This document shows, piece after piece, positions 44,202 to 52,000 of a stretch of 64,000 nt of DNA. The position numbers were made by a program, and so were the translations under genes. The stretch comes from Ancylobacter novellus DSM 506 (lineage in GTDB: Bacteria; Pseudomonadota; Alphaproteobacteria; Rhizobiales; Xanthobacteraceae), in the NCBI RefSeq assembly GCF_000092925.1, contig NC_014217.1, positions 930,001-994,000 on the forward strand, in the 5' to 3' direction. The stretch's first letter is position 1. Each line of letters begins with the position of its first letter. The notes below the pieces were generated by a model. That model did no database searches and had not been told where the DNA came from. It saw only the letters and a program-made list of their open reading frames with translations.

Positions 44202-45224
44202 TCAGAAGGTGATGACGACCTTGCCGAACACGCGGCGAGTCTCCAGCCGCTCCAGCCCGGCGCCGAAATTCTCCAGCGGATATTCGGAATCGATGACGGG
44301 GAGCACCCCGCGCTCCATGCGCTTCAGCCCGTCGGCGATGGCGCGGATCGGCGCGCCGAAGGAGCCGATTATGCGGTACTGGCGCTGGAAGAGCTGCATC
44401 AGGTTCATGTTCACAGACACGCCTGAGGTCGAGCCGCATGTCACGAGGCGCGCGCCCGGCCGCATGGAGAGCAGCGAGCCGTTCCAGGTCTCGGCACCGA
44501 CATGCTCGAACACGACGTCGACGCCCTTCTTCTTGGTGATCTTGCGCACCTCGTGCTCGAAGCGGTCGGTGCGGTAGTTGATGGCGTGGTCGGCGCCCAG
44601 CGCCAGCGCCTTGGCGCATTTCTCGTCATCGCCGGCGGTGGTGATGACGGTGCAGCCGATCTCCTTGGCCATGCGGATCGCCACCGTACCGATGCCCGAC
44701 CCCGCCGCGTGGACCAGCACGGTCTCGCCCGGCTCAAGCTTGGCGTTGTCGAACAGCATGTGCTCGACGGTGGAGAAGGTGACGGGCGCGGTGGCGGCGT
44801 CGGTCCAGGAGATGCCGTCCGGGATCGGCACGCAGAGCCGCTCCTTGATGTTCAGCTTGTCGCGCGCGAAGCCGTCGACATGGAAGCCCATGACGCCGGC
44901 GACCTCTTCGCAGAGATTGTCGCGGCCGGACTTGCACATGCGGCACTGGCCGCAGGTCAGCGCGCCATACATCGCCACCTTGGAGCCGGGGCGGAAGCGG
45001 GTGACGCCCTCGCCGATGGCGGTGACTTCACCGACGGCTTCGGCGCCGACGACGAGCGGCATCTTGCGCTTGGCGAAGGCCATGCCGCGCCAGCCCCACA
45101 CGTCGATGTGGTTCAGCGCCAGCGCCTTGATCGAGACCTGCACCTCGCCCGGCTCCGGCGCGCCGGGCTCCGGCAGGTCGGTGAGGATCAGTTCGCGGTC
45201 GGACACCAGCTGAAGCGCACGCAT
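44202..45224 (-). CDS. adhXL: Zinc-type dehydrogenase of the VLCFA lipid A operon (AdhXL)
   Basis: A 340-residue MDR-superfamily oxidoreductase. GroES domain with GPGEVQVSIKALALNHIDVW-like start, structural-zinc Cys ligands 91, 94, 97 and 105 (CGQCRMCKSGRDNLC), and Rossmann motif VHAAGSGIGTVAIRMAKEIG. The set matches the zinc-containing medium-chain alcohol dehydrogenase group rather than the zinc-free quinone reductases. Conserved in position between fabF1XL and lpxXL in rhizobia; proposed to act in VLCFA synthesis, but its step is unproven. Separated from fabF1XL by 245 bases that contain a palindromic repeat. Confidence 0.88.
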   Translation of the reverse strand: MRALQLVSDRELILTDLPEPGAPEPGEVQVSIKALALNHIDVWGWRGMAFAKRKMPLVVGAEAVGEVTAIGEGVTRFRPGSKVAMYGALTCGQCRMCKSGRDNLCEEVAGVMGFHVDGFARDKLNIKERLCVPIPDGISWTDAATAPVTFSTVEHMLFDNAKLEPGETVLVHAAGSGIGTVAIRMAKEIGCTVITTAGDDEKCAKALALGADHAINYRTDRFEHEVRKITKKKGVDVVFEHVGAETWNGSLLSMRPGARLVTCGSTSGVSVNMNLMQLFQRQYRIIGSFGAPIRAIADGLKRMERGVLPVIDSEYPLENFGAGLERLETRRVFGKVVITF

Positions 45225-45360
45225 GAAGAACTCCGAGACGATACGGCGGCGGCCGCCTTCATCCCGGTGCGAACGGGAGAGGCGGCGACCTTCCGGAAAG
45301 GACGAGGGTGGATAGCGAACTCGGCGCCTTATGGCTAGTGCGGCGGCATGATCATGAAGC

Positions 45361-45457
45361 CGTCATCCCGGACGGCCGAAGGCCGAGCCGGGATCGCCAT
45401 CCGGTAAGAGAGCGGCACGCGATCCCGGCTCTGCGCTTCGCTTCGGCCGGGATGACG
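45361..45457. repeat. Type A palindromic repeat (full two-unit copy) inside the VLCFA operon
   Basis: A 97-base element. Outer arms CGTCATCCCGG (45361-45371) and CCGGGATGACG (45447-45457) are perfect over 11 bp. Inner arms GAGCCGGGATCGC (45385-45397) and GCGATCCCGGCTC (45419-45431) are perfect over 13 bp. It lies between fabF1XL and adhXL and could attenuate or process the operon mRNA. Confidence 0.93.
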
Positions 45458-45469
45458 TCTAGATAGGTC

Positions 45470-46750
45470 TCAGGCCGGCTCGCCGGTGAGCACCAGCGCG
45501 ACGTTCTGGCCGCCGAAGCCGAACGAGTTCGACATCACCCGGTTGACCTTGGCGTCGCGGGCGACGTTCGGCACTACGTCGAGCGGGATCGCCGGGTCCG
45601 GGATCTCGTAATTGATGGTCGGCGGGATGCGCCCGTTCTGGACGGTCAGCAGCGAGAACACCGCCTCGATGGCGCCGGCGGCGGTCAGCGTGTGGCCGAT
45701 CATAGACTTGTTGGACGACAGCGGGATGTTCGGCAGGCGCTCGCCGAACACCGCGGTCATGCCGGTGAACTCCATGCGGTCGTTCTCCGGCGTCGAAGTG
45801 CCGTGGGCGTTGATGTAGTCGATGTCCTCCGGCGTGACGCCGGCATCGGCGAGCGCGGCGCGCATGCAGCCGATCACCGGCTTGGCGTCCGGCGAGGAGC
45901 GGGTGCGGTGGAAGCTGTCGGCCATCTCGCCGACGCCCTCAACCACGCCGATGATGTTCGCCCCGCGCGCCAGCGCATGCTCCAGGCTCTCCAGCACCAG
46001 TGCGCCAGCGCCCTCGGCGATGATGAAGCCGTCGCGGTTCTTGGCGAAGGGCCGCGAAGCTGCCGCCGGCACCTCGTTATTGGTGGAGAGCGCCGAGAGC
46101 AGCGAGAAGCGGATCAGCGCCTCGGCCGTCACCGAACCATCGGTGGCGATGGAGAGCGCCGCGTCGCAGTCGCCGCGCCGGATCGCCTCGACGCCGAGCT
46201 GGATCGAGGTGTTGCCCGAAGCGCAGGCGGTGGACAGCGAGATCGGCTGGCCGCGCGTGCCGAAACGGTCCGCGAGGTGGTCGGCGATGGAGCCGTAGAG
46301 GAAGCGCTCGTGCCAGGCGTCGTGGCCATTGGCCTCGGCGGCACGCAGCAGGTCGTCATAGGTGACGGCGGCGTTCGGCGCGGCTTCCTGCGCCAGGATG
46401 CGGCGCTGCGGCCATTCCAGCTCAATCGGCGGCACGGCGCAGAACAGCGGGCCGGGGAAATTGCCCTTGGAGCCGATGCCGGACTGCGCGATCGCCTCTT
46501 CCGCTGCCAGCTGTGCCAGCTCCTCGGAGAGGTCCGGCGCGGTGCGCCCGCTCTCGGGCAGGAAGTCGACCGTGCCGGCGATGGTGGTGCGCAGCGTGTC
46601 GATCGGGAAGCGGGTGATGCGGTGGATGCCGGAGGTGCCGGCGGTCAGCTTCGCCCAGTTGTCGTCCTTGCCCTGGCCGAGCGAAGTGACGAGGCCCATG
46701 CCGGTGACGACGACGACCGGCCGTCCGGCCTTGTCGGTATAGGAAGCCAT
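45470..46750 (-). CDS. fabF1XL: Beta-ketoacyl-ACP synthase FabF1XL (catalytic ketosynthase of VLCFA synthesis)
   Basis: 426 residues from the ATG at 46750, with GGAGCAG upstream. A KAS II-type condensing enzyme elongating acyl chains on AcpXL. The catalytic triad is complete: Cys176 in STACASGNTS, His316 in INAHGTSTPEND and His353 in SMIGHTLTAAGA, with Lys348. Start MASYTDKAGRPVVVVTGMG matches the KS N-terminus. It is downstream of fabF2XL, 40 bases away. The partner lacks these residues (see fabF2XL), so this one is probably the active subunit of a heterodimer. Confidence 0.93.
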   Translation of the reverse strand: MASYTDKAGRPVVVVTGMGLVTSLGQGKDDNWAKLTAGTSGIHRITRFPIDTLRTTIAGTVDFLPESGRTAPDLSEELAQLAAEEAIAQSGIGSKGNFPGPLFCAVPPIELEWPQRRILAQEAAPNAAVTYDDLLRAAEANGHDAWHERFLYGSIADHLADRFGTRGQPISLSTACASGNTSIQLGVEAIRRGDCDAALSIATDGSVTAEALIRFSLLSALSTNNEVPAAASRPFAKNRDGFIIAEGAGALVLESLEHALARGANIIGVVEGVGEMADSFHRTRSSPDAKPVIGCMRAALADAGVTPEDIDYINAHGTSTPENDRMEFTGMTAVFGERLPNIPLSSNKSMIGHTLTAAGAIEAVFSLLTVQNGRIPPTINYEIPDPAIPLDVVPNVARDAKVNRVMSNSFGFGGQNVALVLTGEPA

Positions 46751-46790
46751 GATCTGCTCCTCGGAAGCGAAGCGCTTCCGGTTGCGGGGG

Positions 46791-47975
46791 TTAGTCGGCG
46801 CGCTCGACGAGCGCGACGCCCTCTCCACGCCAATGCCCCACTGCGGTGACGATGGCACGGGACAGCGTGCCTTCGAAAGGTTTTTCCAGCGGCTCGCCGG
46901 CGAGCGGGGCGAAAAGCTTGCCCTGCGAGACGGCGAGCGCGGCGAGCGCCAGCGCCACCGGCAGCTGCCCTTCGAGGCTGTGGCCGACACGGTCGGTGAC
47001 CGAGCGGACCGGCAGGCCGGTACGTGCGAGCACGGCGGCCTCCGCCTTGGTCGGCTCGGGCGCGCCGGAGGCGGCGGAGAAGATGGCGGTCCCGTCGGTC
47101 ACGCCGCCCTCGGCCTCCTTCACCAGCGCGTCCAGCACCGCCTCGACCGCGTCGCCATCGCCGCGCTTGGCGCGCTCGGACCACACGCCCGACAGCTTGG
47201 CGATGGGCTTGGCGCCGCGGGCGGTGGCGTGCTCGGGCGATTCCAGCACGAGGAAGGCGCCGGCCGATCCGGTCGGCACGCCCTTCGGCTCGGCCAGCAC
47301 CGGCGCCCAGGGCGCGTGCATGGCGAGGCGCTTGAGCGCGAAGAGCAGCAGCATGTCGCGCCGCTCGGCATTGTAGGCGCCGCCGACCAGCGCGATCTCG
47401 CTGGTGCCGGCGGCGATGCGCGAGAAGCCGATGCGCACGGCGTCGGTGCCCGAGCTCTCCTCACCCATGAAGGTGCGGGACGAGCCGGTGACGCCGTGGA
47501 CGATGGAGATGTTGCCGGCAAGCAGGTTGGAGAGCTGCGCCAGGAACAGGGTCGGGCGTAGGTTCGACTGAAGCTGCTCGTTCAGGAAGACGTCGGGGTT
47601 CGACTGCTTCTCGATCTCGGTGAGGATGGCGCCGTCGACTGCCTGGTCGCGCTCGCCGCCACCGGCCGCCACCACCATGTCGGTGGTGCCGAGAATGTCC
47701 TTGTCGCCCTTGATGCCCGCCGAATCCAGCGCGAGGCCGGCGGCATAGGTGCCGATGCGCTGCCACGGCTCCATCTGGCGCTGGTCGCCCCTCTTGGGGA
47801 TCTGCGCGTCGAACTCGATCTTGGCGAGCGGATGCACGACGTAGGGAGCGAAGCCGGTCTCGTCGATCACCGGGCGCGTACCGGCGGAAAGCGCCTGCCA
47901 ATGGGCTTCCAGACCTTCACCGAGCGAGGAGACGAGCCCGATGCCGGTGATCCATACGTCGCGACGATTAGACAT
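46791..47975 (-). CDS. fabF2XL: Beta-ketoacyl synthase-like FabF2XL lacking catalytic Cys and His1
   Basis: 394 residues from the ATG at 47975, overlapping the fabZXL end by 8 bases. The thiolase-like KS fold is recognisable (WITGIGLVSSLGEGL, SSGTDAVRIGFSRIAAGTSEIALVGGAYN, VGHSLEGQLPVAL). Aligned with FabF1XL through SG, G and IxxG, Glu173 (MGEESSG) falls at the Cys176 position. FSAASG replaces INAHGT, so the first catalytic His is also gone; only the second His (VGHS) remains. This resembles the KSbeta/chain-length-factor subunits of type II polyketide synthases, where Cys is replaced by Gln. It may set chain length rather than condense. Confidence 0.9.
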   Translation of the reverse strand: MSNRRDVWITGIGLVSSLGEGLEAHWQALSAGTRPVIDETGFAPYVVHPLAKIEFDAQIPKRGDQRQMEPWQRIGTYAAGLALDSAGIKGDKDILGTTDMVVAAGGGERDQAVDGAILTEIEKQSNPDVFLNEQLQSNLRPTLFLAQLSNLLAGNISIVHGVTGSSRTFMGEESSGTDAVRIGFSRIAAGTSEIALVGGAYNAERRDMLLLFALKRLAMHAPWAPVLAEPKGVPTGSAGAFLVLESPEHATARGAKPIAKLSGVWSERAKRGDGDAVEAVLDALVKEAEGGVTDGTAIFSAASGAPEPTKAEAAVLARTGLPVRSVTDRVGHSLEGQLPVALALAALAVSQGKLFAPLAGEPLEKPFEGTLSRAIVTAVGHWRGEGVALVERAD

Positions 47976-48483
47976 GCGTGAGATTTCCTGAGCGCGCCTC
48001 GCCGGCCGCTTCATTGCCCGCCGCGTCGCCCATCGGCATGGCGATGCGCTCGGCGGTGGAGAGCAGGTAGCCGCGCAGCTCGGGCGCCGGGAACGGCATG
48101 GTCTTCAGCGTGATGTCGGCATTGCAGACCAGCTTGCCTTCGACCCGTCCCTCGGCCTTGAGCCGGGCATAGCCGGAGCCGTCGTGCTCCATGCGGGCGA
48201 AGACCTCGATGATCTGGCCCGGGGTAACGAAGGTGCGCAGCTTGCCCTTGTCGACCGAGGCGAGGAACGCCATGCGGTCGTAATTGTGCAGGCGCAGCAG
48301 CAGCATGCCGCAGCTCTGCGCCATGATCTCGAACAGCAGCACGCCCGGCAGCAGCGGGTGTCCGGGGAAATGGCCCTCAAAGATCGGGCTCTCGTCCGGG
48401 ACGATGTTGGCGGTCCGTAAGGTGCGCGCCTCGAGGTCGAGCTCGAGCACCTTGTCGATCATCTGGAAATATTCGAGCCGCAT
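47968..48483 (-). CDS. fabZXL: 3-hydroxyacyl-ACP dehydratase FabZXL
   Basis: A 171-residue hot-dog-fold dehydratase of VLCFA elongation. Conserved motif GHFPGHPLLPGVLLFE carries catalytic His38 and Glu52, 14 residues apart as in FabZ. A C-terminal extension (about 150-171) exceeds standard FabZ. The end overlaps the fabF2XL start by 8 bases, so the two are translationally coupled. It follows acpXL by 36 bases. Confidence 0.92.
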   Translation of the reverse strand: MRLEYFQMIDKVLELDLEARTLRTANIVPDESPIFEGHFPGHPLLPGVLLFEIMAQSCGMLLLRLHNYDRMAFLASVDKGKLRTFVTPGQIIEVFARMEHDGSGYARLKAEGRVEGKLVCNADITLKTMPFPAPELRGYLLSTAERIAMPMGDAAGNEAAGEARSGNLTHV

Positions 48484-48519
48484 TACCCTTCCCGCAACAC
48501 CCGTCGTCCGAACCGCCGA

Positions 48520-48801
48520 TCAGGCGGTCTTGGCGGCGATCAGTTCGTCGATGCGCGCGCAGAGGTTCTTGAGCACGAAGTACTGCTCGGTGGTCGCCTT
48601 GCCTTCGTTGACTTCCTGAGTCCACTGCTCGAGCGGCAGCTTGATGCCGAACGCCTTGTCGATGGCGAAGGCGATGTCGAGGAAGTCCAGGCTGTCGATG
48701 CCGAGATCGTCGATCGCGTGGCTCTCCGGCGTGATGTTCTCGCGCGGGATGTCGCACGTCTCGGCAATGATGTTGGCAACGGTCTCGAACGTGGTCGACA
48801 T
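48520..48801 (-). CDS. acpXL: Acyl carrier protein AcpXL for very-long-chain fatty acids
   Basis: A 93-residue acyl carrier protein, longer than the 78-residue AcpP. The phosphopantetheine attachment motif is [20 protein letters not shown] (Ser37 in DSL). [27 protein letters not shown] is the rhizobial AcpXL pattern. First gene of the operon whose later genes dehydrate, condense and transfer the growing chain to lipid A. The 280 bases upstream, shared with the divergent alpha-2-macroglobulin gene, should carry the promoter. Confidence 0.95.
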   Translation of the reverse strand: MSTTFETVANIIAETCDIPRENITPESHAIDDLGIDSLDFLDIAFAIDKAFGIKLPLEQWTQEVNEGKATTEQYFVLKNLCARIDELIAAKTA

Positions 48802-49081
48802 GAAATGCCTCTGGTCTCGGCGGCCGCGTCCGGCCGGGGTGAACTGGTTCTCCCGCCGCTCCCGCGACGATAGGCCCCCAAATGGATGACGGCCCGTATA
48901 CCTAAGCGCGGACGGCTATTCAATGGCGGCGGCGCGGCAATCCTCGGCTGTGTGACATCCGTGCCGATGCCCCCGGATGCGGCTCGTCATGCACGCCCTC
49001 GACGGTACCGTCATGGCCCTGCGGCAGATTCCGGCCTATCGTTCCGTCATCGGTCGGATCATCGGTCGTAGGGGTGGTATC

Positions 49082-52000
49082 ATGGTCGCGTTGTCCTCGG
49101 CCTTCTCGAAGCTTGCGCGGGGGCTCGGCGGGTCCCTCATCCTCGTCCTTCTCGCCGCCCCGGCAATAGCCCAGGCCCCACCGCTCAAGCAGACGGTAAA
49201 GCAGGGCGCGGCGGCGACCCAGCCGGCCAAGCCCACGCAGCCGGCCAAGCCGGCCCAGGCGGCGGCGCCCGCACCGGTGCAGGACGCCCTGCCGAAGACC
49301 TATTCGCGGCCCGACCTCGTGGAGGCGGCGCGGCGGCTGCAGGCGCTGCTGCAGCGCGACCGCGAGCCGCTGGGCAAGCCGGCCGCGCAGCTGCGCAAGG
49401 ACGCCGACGCCGCGCTCGCCGCCGGCGACGCGCGCACCGCCGCCGAAATCTACGGCAAGCTCGCCCGCGCCACGCCGAATGATGCCGGCGCCTGGCTGCG
49501 CTTTGCCCGCGCGCTCGCCCGCATCAAGCCGAACGACAATGAGAGCGCCGACACTTTCATCGAGCGCGCGCAGGCGGCGGCCTTCCTCGCCTATCGCAGC
49601 GCGACGACGCGCGTCACCCAAGCCGATGCGCTGTTCGCCATCGGTCATTTCTACGACCAGCGCTCGCTCTGGCGGCCGGCGCTCGACACGCTCGCCACCG
49701 CGCTGACCTATGCCAATGTGCCGGACCAGCGCGCCTTCTACGACAAGCTGCGCGAGGAGCGCGGCTTCCGCATCCTCGACTACAGCGTCGATTCGGACGC
49801 CTCCAACCCACGCATCTGCGTGCAGTTCTCCGAGCCGCTGGCGACCGGCGGGCTCGACTTCTCCTCCTATGTGACGCTCAAGGGGCCGAACGGCCCGGTC
49901 GACAAGCCGGCGGTGATGGCGGAGGAGAGCCAGCTCTGCGTCGAGGGGCTAAAGCACGGCGAGAGCTACGACGTGAAGCTGCGGCAGGGGCTGCCGTCCT
50001 CGGTTGCCGCCGAGCCGCTGCGCGAGACCGCCGACCTCACCATCTATGTGCGCGACCGCAAGCCGGGCGTGCGCTTCACCGGCCGCAACTATGTGCTGCC
50101 GCGCAGCGGCCCGCGCGGCATTCCCGTCGTCTCTGTCAACACCACGCGCGTGGGCGTCGAGCTCTACCGCATCGGCGATCGCAGCCTGATCCCGACCGCC
50201 ATCGACGGCGACTTCCGCCGCGACCTCGGCGGCTACGACCTGCAGCAACTCAAGGACAGCCGAGGCGAGCTGGTGTTCAAGGGCGAGCTGGAGACCTCAT
50301 CCCCGCTCAACGAGGACGTCACCACCTCCTTCCCGGTCGACGAGGCGGCCCCGACTCTGTCGCCCGGCGTCTATGTGCTCGCCGCCCGGCCGGCCGGCGA
50401 GGCGCTCGACCCGAATGACGAGTGGAGTACGCGCTCGACGCAGTGGTTCGTCGTCTCCGACCTCGGCCTCACCGCGCTCTCCGGCAGCAACGGCCTGACC
50501 GTGCTGGTGCGCGCGCTCGGCACGGCGCAGCCGCTGGACGGCGTCGAGCTGCGCCTGCTCGCCAAGTCGAACGAAGTGCTGGCCACCGCCCGCACCGACG
50601 CCACGGGCGCGGCGAAATTCGATTCCGGGCTGGTGCGCGGCAAGGAGGGCTTCGCCCCGGCGGTGATCGTGGCGCAGGCTAAGGAGGGCGACTACGCCTT
50701 CCTGTCACTGGACGACCAGGCCTTCGATCTGACCGACCGCGGCGTCGGCGGGCGCGCTGTGCCCGAGCGCATGGACGCCTTCGTCACCACCGAGCGCGGC
50801 GTCTATCGCTCCAACGAGACGGTGCATGTCACCGCGCTGCTGCGCGACCCGCAGGTGCAGGCGGTGACCGGCGTGCCGCTCACCCTCATGCTGAAGCGGC
50901 CGGATGGCGTCGAGGAGCGCCGCGTGCTGGCGGAGGATGCCGGCGCCGGCGGGCGCACCGTCGACTTCGCGCTGATGGGCGACGCCATGACCGGTACCTG
51001 GCGGGTCGAGGCCTATGCCGACCCGCGCGGCGCGCCGGTCGGTTCCACCACCTTCTTGCTGGAAGACTATGTGCCCGAGCGACTCGCGCTCGACCTCTCC
51101 AGCACCGCGACCAGCATCGCGCCGAAGATGCCGGTGAGCGTGGCGGCGGATGGGCGCTGGCTATTCGGTCCGCCCGCTGCCGGGCTCGACCTCTCCGGCG
51201 AGATCGAGGTGCGGATTGCCGATGCGCGCCCCGGCCTGCCGGGCTGGCGCTTCGGCCGGGCGGATGACGGCTACACCACGGTGCGCGAGCCACTGGCCGA
51301 CGCGCCGGTGACGGACGCGCAGGGCAAGGCGAGCCTCTCGGTGGCGCTGCCGCAGCTCTCCTCGACGGCACGGCCGCTGGAGGCGGAAATCTTCGTCTCG
51401 CTGGACGAGGGCGGCGGCCGGGCGGTGCGCCGTTCGCTGGTGCTGCCGGTCCAGCCAGTGGGCAACGGTATCGGCGTGAAGCCGCTGTTCGACGGCAAGG
51501 GGCCGGGCGAGAATTCGCAGGCCGGTTTCGAGGTGCAGGGCTTCGATGCCGCCGGCAAGCCAGTCGCCGTTGCCGGCGCGCAATGGGCGCTCTACCGCAT
51601 CGAGACGCGCTACCAATGGTATCGGCTCGGCGGCAATTGGGATTTCGAGCCGGTCGAATCGATCGCCAAGGTCGCCGACGGCAAGCTGGACCTCGCCGCC
51701 GGCGCGCCGGCGCGGCTCGATGTTCCGGTCGGCTGGGGCCGTTACCGGCTGGAAGTCACCGATGGCAAGCTCACCACCGCCGTGCGCTTCGAGGCCGGCT
51801 GGGGCGGTGGCGCCACCGCCGATGCGCCGGACCGGCTGGAGGTCGGGCTCGACAAGGCGCAATACGCCGCCGGCGAACCGATGAAGGTGAACCTCACCAG
51901 CCGCTATGCGGGCTCGGCGACGGTGCTGATCGTCGGCGATGGCGTGCTGGCCTCGAAGACTGTGGACGTGCCGGCCGGCGACAGCGCGGTCGAGTTTCCG

